Below are positions 1-12,400 of a DNA stretch of 64,000 nucleotides, piece after piece (the first letter of the stretch is position 1; every line of letters begins with the position of its first letter). The notes beneath the pieces were generated by a model, which worked only from the letters and a program-made list of their open reading frames with translations, was not told the origin of the DNA and ran no database searches. A program made the translations under genes and the position numbers. Source of the stretch: Vanilla planifolia (taxonomy: Eukaryota > Streptophyta > Magnoliopsida > Asparagales > Orchidaceae); contig CM043877.1 of NCBI GenBank assembly GCA_023846275.1, positions 16,536,607-16,600,606 of the forward strand. The letters are read 5' to 3'.

Positions 1-2860
1 TCATGTTAGTTGGTGTTTATCATCTATATTATATCTTCTTTCATGGGTATGTGAAGTATCTCAATGTCTAAGTTGACGTTCTAATTAGTTATGTTTATTT
101 TTAGAGGATATTTTCCTAACTTTAAAGTCACTTGTATAAACATAATTGATTTATGGTTTCCACCTAATCTATTATCTCTATGTTGTTCCAATTAAATCTA
201 TGTATATTTCTAAGGTTGCTCTTAACTCTTGAATCGAATGAGTTAGTTTTAGAATTGCATGTTGTATTACTAGGTTTATGAGTGGTTATGTGGATCATGA
301 ATCAGACATATTACATTCAGACTTAGTGGTCATAAACTATTAGGTTAGAAACAAAGTTCTTAATTTGAGATCATAAATAAACAAAAAATAAATAAATCAT
401 AAAATATAGTAACAAGAGATTATATAAATAAAGAAATGTTATAGCATCAAACTTAAAATTAAGATTTTTTTTATTGGTTTTGTTTATATATATATATAAT
501 AATAATTTCTAGTAATTAAAAACAAATGTATAAAATTAAAAGATGATTATTTAATTGTAATAGAAGGGCTTATGTTCAAGCAATATATTCGTACAAGAGT
601 CTACCTGAAGGTATTATACATTTAGAATAAAAAATCCTAGAATCACTAAGCAAGTAAAGACTTTTCGAGGAGCCAAGAACTTATACTAATTTTTAACATA
701 AGGGATCTCAACCTAAAGGAAGTGATTTAGTAACACACACATAAGAACTCACATTAGTTGTGAAGTGACAAGGTATACATGCAAGTAGAGTTCGTAGAAG
801 ACTAAATAAGAAATCACATGGTCACATGCACAAACTAGAGAATTGGTGCAAGATAAATTTTTGGAAGTATGAAATAATGTAGCTAAACACTTTTCTAGTG
901 ACTTGATGCACTTTGAATATTGCATAATAGGTTGGGATCTCTTATTTGAGCCTCTCACTTGCCTTCCTAAGGCATCTCCAGAATCACACTGCCAGATTAT
1001 TCACACACAACACGCTCATATCAAACAAGCTTGGTGGAAGCACTTTGTTATTTCATCAAAAAATTCATCCTACACAATAAGATGAGAATCTTTTTTTATA
1101 GAAATCTCAAGGGTACAACATAAACTTGTTATCTGAAGAATATGAAATAACATTTAGGGATACAAAGGATGCATATTTAGATTTTTAAAGGATATTTCAA
1201 AATTCTAAAAGACAATATAATTTACAAAATAAATACTTTAGATTCTACCAAATAATTGACTTAAAAATTACAAAATTAATTAATGTGTATAGTTCTCAAA
1301 CAGCCATGTGCATTTTTGTTGGCAGTAATGACAAGCGGTGAGGTGACATTATCGATGCAGTGTGAGTGAAGAGTTACGTGATGCCTTGAGTTCAATTTTT
1401 AGTCGATGTAAGCCAGAGTGAATTAGTGCAGTTGACATGTCAGGCGTGTTTTTGGGTCAACTGTGTTTGTGGATCGAATTTGTGCATGTTGATGGGTGAG
1501 CACAGGTCAAGTGGGTCAAAGAGTTTGAAGTGTCGACATGGGTCGAGCGAGCCACATAGGTTGACCTAGGCTATGATTAAGATTTCTAATGATGACAGTA
1601 ATGGCAATAGACATTGGCAAACAATAATAGACGATATCAGATGATAGATGGTAATAGAAATAGAATAAACCTCATTTTTAAGCCTTTTTGAGGTCATTTT
1701 CAACAAAATTTTGTGTTAGCAAAATTACAGGACTCCCAAATTGATGTATTGTACTGAATTTAAAGTTAGAAATATTCAAAAAAAATTGCTAATTATTTTT
1801 TAAATGGCTTAAGTGAAAGTGTATATGCAAATAACTTCATGAACTAATAAAAATAATTTGAAATATGTAATAAACAATATTAATTGTGATTAACTTTTAC
1901 AATAACAATGATAATAGATACTAATAAGAAGTAGAAGAGCTAATCTTGACATAGTTTTGAGTTCAAATAAAACTAGTTTGTCTCTATGTGAAACCTCTGT
2001 ATGATATTATAGATGTTATTGCATCAATTATACCCTATAATCCTACTCTCTTTAACATAGTTTTTATTAATTAATAATCATATTATATGATGCTTAAACT
2101 CATTCCATATGATTCATATTCTATCTCTCTCTCCAACTTGTTATATTTTCAACCAATCATACTAAAATTATAAAGATCCTTATCACTATCTACTTTAATC
2201 AAAACAAAAAATCAACATTTATGCACACTTAAAATATCAAGTAAAGACATTAAATCTTAGGTAGAGACTTGACAATAAAATAATATGTATTTTTAAATCA
2301 TATTTGTCACATATACTAAATAAAAGATCAATATAAATAAATAATTCAACTATCAAACTAATATAAATTATCCAAATCATAAATATTGTGCCAAATTTAT
2401 ATAGATACACAATGTATAAAAACCTATAATAGACCAATCATTATATTTACTAATAAGAATAATCGTTATCCATAGTATCAAAGTCTTAATGAATGTATTA
2501 CTTATGATATAAATATTAATGAGACTTGAAAACATTTAACAGGTAACCAATAAGATGATAATATAGAAAAATAATATTGTAATAAAAAAGTATAATAATA
2601 TCCACAATTAAATAATTCATGACACAACTAAACTAATAAATCTAATAATAAAATATGAACACATATAATGTATATTCTTTTATCTTATAATTTACAATCT
2701 TTATATATTATAAGATAAATCATTATTTTCTTATTTATCTTATTTCTATTATATAACTCATATTCTTCCCTTAAAGATCATTATGTTTTAGAACAAAAAG
2801 ATCTCATAAAGGTATCCTCACTCATGAAGCCTTCCTTACTTCATGTATATAGGTATTTTA
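1..2860. other. AT-rich intergenic DNA, no gene recognised
   Basis: No reading frame here has recognisable protein similarity, and the short ORFs look random. There is a short TA/TAA microsatellite near 485-505. A GC-richer patch at about 1320-1580 repeats words such as GGGTCGA and GGGTCAA. These are the reverse complement of the unit of the decamer array at 32.8-33.3 kb, so the patch may be a very degraded relative of it. Confidence 0.6.
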
Positions 2861-2869
2861 CCCTAATCA

Positions 2870-3300
2870 TGTATAATAGAATCATATAGATATATATAGA
2901 TTATCCTAAGCCTGAGTTGTCCTTACTCAATATGATGTATAGTAGAATCACGTAGATATGGATGGGTTATCCTAACCCTAGGTTATCCTTATCTTGTATA
3001 ATATAATTGTGTATATATAAATGGGCTATCTTAATCCTAAACTATCCTTGTCTATATAATAAAACTATATAGATATAGATGTATTATCTTAAACCTATAT
3101 TATTCTCACCCTGTATGATAGAATCTTATAGATATAGATAGGTTATCCTCACCATGGGCTATCCTCACTAGGTATAATAGAACTATACATGTAAATAGAA
3201 ATAACTTATTCTCATCTTATATTATGTATATGAGATAGTTTGTCTTAATCATATATATTATTATCATGTAAACATAAATGGATATTCTTGTCTTATGAGG
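2870..3300. repeat. Degenerate ~60-bp minisatellite, about 7 units
   Basis: Units begin near 2870, 2935, 2995, 3054, 3112, 3171 and 3226. Each opens with a TGTATAATAGAATC-like word, followed by AGATATAGAT and then two TTATCCT-type half-motifs. Spacing is 55-65 bp. The units differ at many positions, which indicates an old array. No coding potential is evident. Confidence 0.75.
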
Positions 3301-5220
3301 TTATAATATATACTAGTAATATATAATAATAATAATATCTTTAGAGGTATGTTAATCATTTTATTATATTTTCTTATTTGATAATTCAACATGCTAGATA
3401 TTAACATTTCAAATTATTTTTTTATTCTTTATCGATAGAGTTTTCCATTATATTGTATGTCAACAATCTTATTATGTAATATTATAAAAAAACATATTTA
3501 TAAAATGCTTAATAACAAGCTAATATAACAATATAAAACAATTTTCATATTCAAATATTTTTTATGCTTAAACCAAGGATAACATGAAAAGAATATTACT
3601 TGATAAATAACATAAGACATAATTCACTATCATATTTATATCATAATTATTAGGTTCATCTTCATAAATCTAAGAGTTAACTTTTTTTTCAAATCATAAT
3701 CTTTTCTTGATTTCTTATAATATTATATATATGTAATGGTTAATATATATTCTATATATGATATGTTTAACAATTAATTAAACTCCTATCAATCCCTTCT
3801 AGACTCTTAAGTTGTTATCCAAAACTACATTGGAGCTATTCCATAATCATATCGTATGATCATATAGAAATGAGAGATTTACACTATATCATACCTGTAC
3901 AATCTCAATATTGTACAATATGTCCATCCATATAAAACAGCTTTTATCATAGTTTGTAAGGGTATGATCCCCTTATTGTATTATATCTTTTATGTTTCCT
4001 ATACTTAACATATTCATCGGATTCGATGCAAATGAACTACAAGAAAATAGTATTGTGTCTTCACATGATCTCTTTTGTTTTATCATATTTCTTAAGATTG
4101 ACCAATATAAAACACATAATCATATTATATGATCACTAATAATTTTTTTCATTTTTTTATTTTAATTCCTTCTCTCACTGATCTACTGATGTCATTCGAT
4201 GATTATACTGATTTGACTTAGATATCATATCGTATGATCTATTAACTAGTCTAATCTTTTTTATTTAATTGATTTGCTTTAAATATAAATTGATATACAG
4301 TATGGTGCATATTTTGTGTTATACGTTTAACCCCTTTATGCTATAATAATGATGCTCCTTATATTAGTATAATCCAAAAAAGTACTTAGTACGATATCTT
4401 CAAAACTTTACCATAGCTTTTGACCCAAGCTCTTTTGTACCAGACGATGTATGCCACCATACTAACCAAAAGTTTCTTATGGTGAACTTGGCATCATTCT
4501 CTTTTTTTGGCTAACCTGATACCATTTATCTCCTTCTCTAGTCACATCAACATCCTCCCCATCTCTATTATTCTCCTCCTCACATTAGAATCCTGAGACT
4601 CACATGGCATAGTAGGATAAAAATCAAAACTAATTTATAACTCTTACTTCATCAAAGGTGTTGGAATCTCGCACCATAACTCTTCCCTTTTAGTAGGAGC
4701 ATGATAACATGTTTTTGAGTTCATAATGCTGGAGACAGTAGCACTTGGTTTGCTCACTTGGAAAACACCTATGCATGGAAAAAGAAACTGTATATTATAT
4801 TGTGATAGCTAATTATTGGATATTTATTTTATTTTATTTATTAAAAATGGTTAAAATATTTGAAAACTTGATTACAAGTGCACACATGTTTAATCCACTA
4901 ATAAGCACTTATTAAGCACTATCATACCACCAAACAAACATTCCTTTCACAAAGAAATGTGATTAAACCTTTAAATATAAAAATTAACATTTTTTTCCTC
5001 TAGTATTTTGTTATTTATAAATGTATCTTTTGTTAATTGAATTTGACCTAAGATAAAATTTTTGAAATTACAAATATACCTAGACATATTTAACATTCTC
5101 TTATTTGCAAATCGATCCTCCATCATTTACTTTTAACCTAAACTATTCTTAAAATTGCAAGTCTATCATGAGCGACCTGTTAATAATTACAATTATACTT
5201 ATATCTTTAAAAATTTATAA
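3300..5220. other. AT-rich intergenic DNA with CGTATGAT-type words
   Basis: No gene is recognised. ATCGTATGAT-like palindromic words recur (near 3850 and 4230), resembling those in the LTR-like blocks at 43.2-43.7 kb and 51.9-52.4 kb. The stretch may be decayed LTR sequence. A phrase at about 4930-4950 (CACCAAACAAAC) resembles the ends of small hAT-type MITEs, but no matching terminal inverted repeat was found. Confidence 0.45.
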
Positions 5221-5224
5221 GAAA

Positions 5225-6365
5225 TTTTCTAAGTCTTCAAAAATGATAAACTTAATACCATTGAGTTTTTCTCGATGAGTTCTTTCTATTTATATGCTCA
5301 AATGATGTTTTGTTAAACTAAATTTGAGGGTATGATATATTGCTTAATATTTTATTATTATTTCAATAATGTTATGTATAACAACGTATGTGAAGAAATT
5401 GATATGATAAAGTTTAATTATACCTAATAATAATCTTCTTAACTTGATTTCAGAGTTTCTCTTTTTTATCTCCATTAAAAATGTAAGGTTGTTACAAATA
5501 TGATACTCTATTTGTATCGTACGATAAATTATTTATTTCTCTATTTATTTATCTCTCTATTTACATAGTATAATCCTCTTTAATCATATCATACGTTCCT
5601 ATTATTATTTTATCACTAAGCTATTGTTCCTTATGATGTTACACAAAGTACAAGTTTGACTGTTGTCTCTTCTCTCTTAAAATTTAGACATTTTATCCAT
5701 AGTTTTACTTGATGATCTAATACAATAAACTCAATCGTACTTTACAATCTTTCGTATAAGAATCTTTATATAATCCTTTTGATGGACTCATGTGATGCCT
5801 CAATTAAATCTCTAACTTTATCGTATAATACAACTCTATGTATCATACTCCTATGATTCTAGCTGCCCAACTTAAACAAGGTTTTTTCTTAGAAGGATCA
5901 CTAGTATGACAATCGTACAAAAATAATAAGTTCTTATCTGATCCTTAACATACATTTATGATTATGTACATATAAAGAACCCAACATCATAATATAGTAC
6001 AATACCTATATTATCCTTATTCAATGAATCTAATAGCTTAATTCTTACAAGTCTTCATACTAGTATGACCTAAGAATTAGTCTAAAAAATTGCAAACTCA
6101 ACGCCATTACACTTGCTTCTTAGAGCTTTTCCTATTAATATGCTGAAATAATAATTTTGACCAAATTTGAAGTTATGAAACACTTCCCAAAATTTTATTA
6201 TTATTTTAATATTTTATACAAAATTATTACATTTTAAGAAATTGACTTTACATTATCAAAGTATGCTTAATCACAATCTTATTAACTTAATTCTATTGCT
6301 TTTTATCTCTTGAATATTGTTAAAATGCAATATGTTACACATGTTGAGATTGTAAAAAGTTAATT
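5225..6365. repeat. Direct duplication, two ~280-bp copies about 855 bp apart
   Basis: The segment at about 5225-5515 and the segment at about 6075-6365 share the same order of words. Each has a block ending in a Thr/Ser-rich-looking leader, then TTTTATTATTATTT, AAGAAATTGA, a CTTAATTATACC-like word, TTTTTATCTC and AATGTAAGGTTGTTAC-like text. By eye the copies are about 70-75% alike. They may be the two LTR parts of an old retroelement or an ancient tandem duplication. Confidence 0.55.
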
Positions 6366-6437
6366 CTAGAGCTTTTTATCTCTTAAATATTATGAAAATG
6401 TAGTATGTTACACATGTTGAGATTCTAAAAAAGGATC
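6298..6437. repeat. 72-bp direct repeat, two copies
   Basis: The words GCTTTTTATCTCTT and ATGTTACACATGTTGAGATT occur at about 6298-6355 and again at about 6370-6425. This local tandem copy sits at the right edge of the larger duplication, just before the gypsy gag relic. Confidence 0.7.
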
Positions 6438-6559
6438 TTGTGTGTAGTAATAAGAAGTGCACAAATATAAGAGGTAGAAGATTGCTATTATAGAACACTA
6501 AGAGCCTACTCCATCGTTTGGTTCTAGAGTGGGAGGTAAGTCAAGGTGCATACCCTTTA

Positions 6560-7535
6560 AGAAGAGGCATTAATATGCTTAAAAAAAGAGCAATCAAATG
6601 TTTCAAATGCCATAAAGTTGGTCACATTACAAGGCTTTGTCCAACAACGAGTGGAGGATCTAAGGGAGCAATGAGTTGTATTATACATATACTACGTAGA
6701 TATTTTACAATAAGACCTAACTATATATACTACATCAATGACTTATGGTAAAGAAGGAGCTCAAACTGTTATACCACCATCAAAGATGGCATAATCGCGC
6801 ACATGTGTTATCATTTAGAGGAAGGCATTTGTATCTCTCAACATTATAACATGTACATTATCATTAAAAAAAGTTATTTATTATTATATTATTTGACTAC
6901 AAAGCATTGCATTTCTTTGTGTTTATAGATATAGTTGACAAACTAGTAGTTGATCATAAAACTTTACAAAATTCTTTGTTAGTTTCTTTACTTACATGTG
7001 ATAGTTTGAGGGTGGAAAAATTTATTGAACAAGACATGATAATAATTTCAAGTCTCATTGTATTATAATTGATTTGCATAAAATTGATATTATTTTGGAT
7101 ATGAATTAGTTGACATTCAAACAAGTAACAATTGATTGTTGGGAGAAGAGAATAAAGATAAATGAAGCAATGACATCAATGTTTTTTTTTTTGACAAAAG
7201 CCTAAAGGTACTTTGAAGGTAAAAAAGTTAGTGTAGAAGAATTGCACATGTTTCTTGGGTTCTTTACATGTTGCTGAATAGACAATGGTGAAACTATAGG
7301 ATGTTCTTATATATGTATTTTCAAATGATCTGCTAAGATTGCCACCTAATAGAAAAATTAAGGTTGGAATCGATCTGATTCCTATTGCTAAACCCATTTT
7401 GAGAGAACCATATAAAATGACACTTATGAAATTACAAGAAATAAAGACTCAATTACAAGACTTGATTGAAAAAGGGTTAATTAGATCAAGCATATCATCA
7501 TGGGTTGCATTGATGTAATTTGTTAAGAAAAATAT
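6560..7535 (+). mobile_element. Ty3/gypsy retrotransposon relic (gag zinc knuckle, protease, start of RT)
   Basis: This is a fossil fragment of a Ty3/gypsy element. Seen: a CCHC zinc knuckle (CFKCHKVGHITRLC) near 6598-6640, then a stretch resembling the gypsy protease region at about 6920-7150. After that comes the conserved lead-in to reverse transcriptase (PPNRKI, EPYKM, LQDLIEKGLIRSS) at about 7340-7510. The order gag-PR-RT fits gypsy, and the wording fits the chromovirus/Tekay type. It is broken, with several breaks, and only a small part of an element is present. It is old. It lies about 2 kb downstream of the beta-galactosidase gene. Confidence 0.8.
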
Positions 7536-7537
7536 GA

Positions 7538-8390
7538 TTATAACGTCCTAAAATTTAGCTTTGTTCAAGCCTTGATTATGCTGAATCTTGGTGCATGAGA
7601 TCATAAAGCTTGGTGTTTGAATAATTAAAATTGTCTTTTGATCTTGGAATGTGTCACAATGAAATATAAATTATTGAAAAAATCTCAATAAATATGCCAA
7701 TTTGTTGGTCAAATTGTGAAATGAGTATATATTTGGAACAAGCTCATGAAGAGGAAGCCTATAGACATTAGATAAATTTCATAAAAATCATTGACGATAG
7801 AAGGGAATATGTGATTTATATAAAAAGTTTTAAATGATTGTTTACATTTTTTACCAGCTGAGGATTCAAAAAAGGGATCACATTAGATGGTTTAAATGCT
7901 TAAATTGGCATTAAGCAGAATTAATCTGGCTTGGGTTTGGTTGAGGATGTGTTTGGAGGCTTCAGGAGAAGTCTTCTAGTTGGAGGATAGTAGCAGGCGT
8001 GATTTGTTTCCTTGCGGAGGAACTAAGGGAAGATGAAGGAATGGAGTTGCAGTAATGTGAAGGGCGAGGTGCTACTCTGGGAAGTAAGAGCTGCAGCAGA
8101 AGTACTACTGTCATCAGCCATCCAGGAGAAGTAGAAGCAATAAAAAAAATTTTGCTTGGAGTGACTGTCTTCTTGCTGCTATAGTCAGGAAGCAATGGAG
8201 AAGAAGGTTTTGCGAAAGCAGAGAAGATCTAAGTGGTGGCTGAAACACAATGAGGCACTTAAGGATCTTGAGGAATTTCTAAGGAAATCAGAGGAGTTTA
8301 CAGCAGGAATCGAAGTGAGCTGCTGGAGAAGATAACCAAGAGAGAAGAATCTCTATTTATTGTAAGATACTTATGACTTCCCTTATTTTT
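7538..8390 (+). mobile_element. Possible gypsy LTR remnant
   Basis: The stretch starts TAACGTCCTAAAATTT, which resembles the TGTAACGTCCCGAAA-type start common in plant gypsy LTRs. It lies immediately after the gypsy relic. A GC-richer part at 7950-8300 has no recognisable protein. The LTR identity rests only on position and the opening word. Confidence 0.3.
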
Positions 8391-8394
8391 GTTT

Positions 8395-9403
8395 TTAATT
8401 ATTTGGTTTTAAAAAAAGAGAATTTTATTTTATTGTATCGTTAAAAATATGTATAATTATTTAAAATAAAGTTTTAATATTTGAAAATTTAATAATAATG
8501 CTAAATTCTTGTAATAATTGAATAAAACCAAAGATAGACATTATAATTGATCTATGATTATACGATTTTGGTCTTTTTTTTTACTCAATTTATTATAACA
8601 TTTTAAATCTTTGTTTTTTAAAAATATTTTTCAAAACATAATTCTATAAATTATATTTATGTTATCATATTTCAAAAAATATGCATATTTTTAATAAAAA
8701 AATATATTAAAAGAAATCATCTCTTCTAAATAACATTAAAAATTTTACATAAAAAAATAAAAAACCATTTAATCATTTTATACTACCAATTATTTTATTA
8801 TATATTGAATAAATATATTTTTTTAATAAAATTAAAAAGATAATATTTTAAAATACATTATTATTAATCAACTTAATATTCAATAAAAACAAATTTAAAA
8901 TACATTTGATTCATTCACCAATATACTAATGAAATAAACGAATCTATACATTTGCATAATAATATTAGGGTTAAAAGTAACACAAAGAAAGCATGACATG
9001 ACTTCAGTCTTTGCATCCAGTATGAATTGCAATGCATTTAATGATAAATATCTCACGAATCACCTTCTTATTCACTTAAAACCCAATTCAACCAAGCTCC
9101 TCTTCTTCCCTTCGATCAAAAGAAGAAGGAATGAAGAGAACAGAAGACATATCTTTTACACAACCTAAGAGAAGCAACACTCTTCTGCCTCTCCCCTCTG
9201 GTAACCAGCTTGCTGAATTGAGTCAGGCAACCAAAGAAAATGCTGCAGTTGCAAAGGCAAATCAACACACAACGTTGTCTGGTCCTTCACTTCACAAATG
9301 AAAGCTAAATCTTGTATGTAATATATATACCCACACACAACACATGCTAATTGCCATTTTTTTCCTGTGTTTGCTCTTCCTCTCATGAACAAACTCTTCC
9401 TTA
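8395..9403. other. AT-rich DNA and 3' untranslated region of the beta-galactosidase gene
   Basis: From 8400 to about 9000 the sequence is very AT-rich with no gene. The part directly below 9404 would be the 3' UTR of the minus-strand beta-galactosidase gene. I could not place a polyadenylation site with confidence. Confidence 0.5.
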
Positions 9404-12400
9404 TCAGTGCCATGGTTGGGCAGCTGAGGAGCAAACCGCTTCAACAGCAATTCTCTTCATCACATTAGGGCAGGGATCCCCTCCAAAATTGGTTGGTGAT
9501 ATGGTCACAACACATCTCTGCTGCCCAATGCACTTCTGCTCATAATAACAATCAATAACTCAGTAATTCACCTAATGATTGCAAGCAAAAATATACTTTT
9601 GTAGAGTTTCAATAAAGTGAAACTAAACTTTTAAAATAAAGTTTGAAATACTAAATTGCTCAAAAGAATGACAATTTACAAGTTAATGATAGAAGGGGCA
9701 GTGTTCTTACCTTTTCTAAGGTAATGTGGGAGTTTGGCGAGTGGCAAGTGCCCTGCTGAAAGCTTCCACAGGTCCCTAAGGGAGTACCAAAGCTGGCAAA
9801 TTTGATGGCTGATATGAATTGTCCGGGTGCACAATAGAGGTGAACCTTGGGCCGATGGAACTTTTCCGGCTGACCATAGCTTTCGATTTGCCAGTTCTTT
9901 ATCGTTGGATGCCATTCTGAAACATCAGCACAAACGCTAGATACCGACCGTTTGACGAGAGAAATCTTGGTGGCATCACCTCCCAATTCCTCGAATACCA
10001 CTAAAAGGTTTCTCGAAGGCTGCAACCATGATCGCGGTACATGATACCTGTTGATTTGGGGATTTAATGTATTATAGCTTGTTTTGGTAAAGATGCGGAT
10101 TTGGGAACGGTTAGTGTAGAATTGAGTTGTACTCATATGAAAATAGAGTTTGAAGATAAGCAACTGTCTCAAATGTTTCAGTAAAGTGAATTTTCAAAAG
10201 TTTCTCAGACTCTATAAACCTAAACCTTCTTTGGAACAATTGGTTTACATGAAAACTAGTCCATCATGTTCCAAGATATCTAAGAGTTTGCCATACTTTG
10301 TTAATATAACAATTAGATCCTTAATCCTTTGTGAGTTCAAAACTATCCTTCATACTTGGTCATACAGGTCCTTAATGTTTGCATAATTGTAGAAATAAAT
10401 CCTAGACAAAACTAGAAGAACCTACTAACTATTTATTTGAATTAATATAATCACATGACATTTAAATGTTCTCACCAGCGTTGGGTAGGTTCACCACACC
10501 CAGTTTGACACTTGGGTGAACGGTATGTTCCCATATAACTACACCCTTTACAATCTCCATTAGCATAGAGTGTCCAATATCTTCCTATACTTTGCCCATT
10601 GATCCAAATTTGGCCTTTGCCCATGCTTGTCATATCCAAAGCCAATGGCTCATCTCCACTTGGTGCATCAAAATATGCCTAACAGAGAACAAGGCAAAAG
10701 CAAACACAATTTGATATCATTACTCAAATTTCAAACTAGCAGGCAGATTCCAGGGCTAGGATGCAGGAAAGCTTGCTTGTATTGATTGCAGAAAGACTGA
10801 AGGTTTATTTCTTACCTTGAACCAGGTTAAAGGTTGCTGTGCTTGACCAGCAAAAGCACCTTGCATCCATTCAACAGAAGATTCACCTTCAAGAGAGTTC
10901 AAGTTCATTGATTCTCCTTTTAGGCCAACCTGTGTTCATGGTCGTTACTTTCTTAAAAGCATCAAACATGGTTAAAACAAGGTACTGGGTCGAAGATTTC
11001 TGACCTGATAGGTCCACTGCTGCCAAGTTAAATCCCTTTTACCTTCATCGACTCCATGCAAAACAACCGGGCCTAAGACTCCAGTGCTCCAAAGCTCATA
11101 GTGTGTACCAACATTCTTCAAAAACAAATTGTCAAAAGTTTTATATATATTCCATAAAAAATGCAAGCTGAGCTACGCTCAAGGCATCGCTTGTGAAATT
11201 ATGGCCAACACAAGAACTTACCGGCAGACCAACTGCTACACTTAGCAGTGCAATTCTATTAGATCCAGCACGAAGGTTGATCTTTTCATTGAAGGTGATT
11301 CTCCTATTTTCTCTGCTCCCATAGGCAGATCCTATCAAGAAGCAATAAATAATTTCAATTATAATCAATTTAGATTTGAGAGAGTGACAGATCAAAAAGC
11401 AAACCTGATAGTTGCCCATTTACAAAAACATGCAATGCATGACCAGCAGACTGGACAATAAGAACAGAAGATTGACCATCTTGTAGAAACCTTTCATTTG
11501 AATTAATGTCCACACTGAAAAATAGACAATGATAGAAAGTTTAACAATTTAAAATAGCAGTTCGCTGCAAAAAACAAGACATTTAATTTTGACCAGTTGA
11601 GATTAATAGAGAAAGAAAACTAATGAACGTGTTAAGTCGAAACAGAGATGTTTGATAAGCTATAATAAAAACACAGTTTAAAAAATAAAATAGATGTATA
11701 AAAACAAATTTGTCTTCTGAAACAAATAACATGTTAATTAAGACAACATCATTTAATCTTTGATAAAAGAAAATTTTGTTTTAAAAATAAAATATTTGAC
11801 AAGGAGGCATACTAATAATCACACCTTGTAATGTACCAAAGGTAGTCACTTGTGTCCCTGGTTACATTTATTTGCTCAAGAAGGCCAATGGTAGTTAGCA
11901 TAGAGTTGTCTGACAGGGAAGCAACCTCTTCATCATACCTCTCCCACATGAGTTGTTCAGTATTGGAAGCCAACATTTGCATTTGTGAAGTTTGAACACC
12001 AACCTGTTATGAAAAGGAACAAAGCATAACCACTCCAAAAAGAAGGCATTTGAACATCCAACATGTCTTTAAACATTGTGGTTTAAAATATAGGTCAAAA
12101 GACTAAGGCCCCTATTTGATTTCTGTTTTACAAAAGCTCATTAACAAAATGTTTGTTTAAGCTTCCTTTCTAAACTGACAAATTGTCATTAAAGAGCCAA
12201 GGATCTTCAAATAAGGCATATGTATTAGTTTTCACATGTGATGTTCCATTAGCTCAGTATGACTTCTTACTTTTGCAGTATTGAACACCACATTTCTGCA
12301 ATCAGGAAGAATGCTAATGGACCAAGGCGGCAGATTGTAGTGCATGTTGTTGAAGAAGACCTTTGCATAGGAGTTAACGTTGTAGTTTGCCAGAAAAGCA

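Noticed and set aside
12107-12165. AGGCCCCTATTTGATTTCTG word in beta-galactosidase intron 11, like a hAT MITE end
   Set aside because: No matching terminal inverted repeat or target-site duplication was found within the intron.
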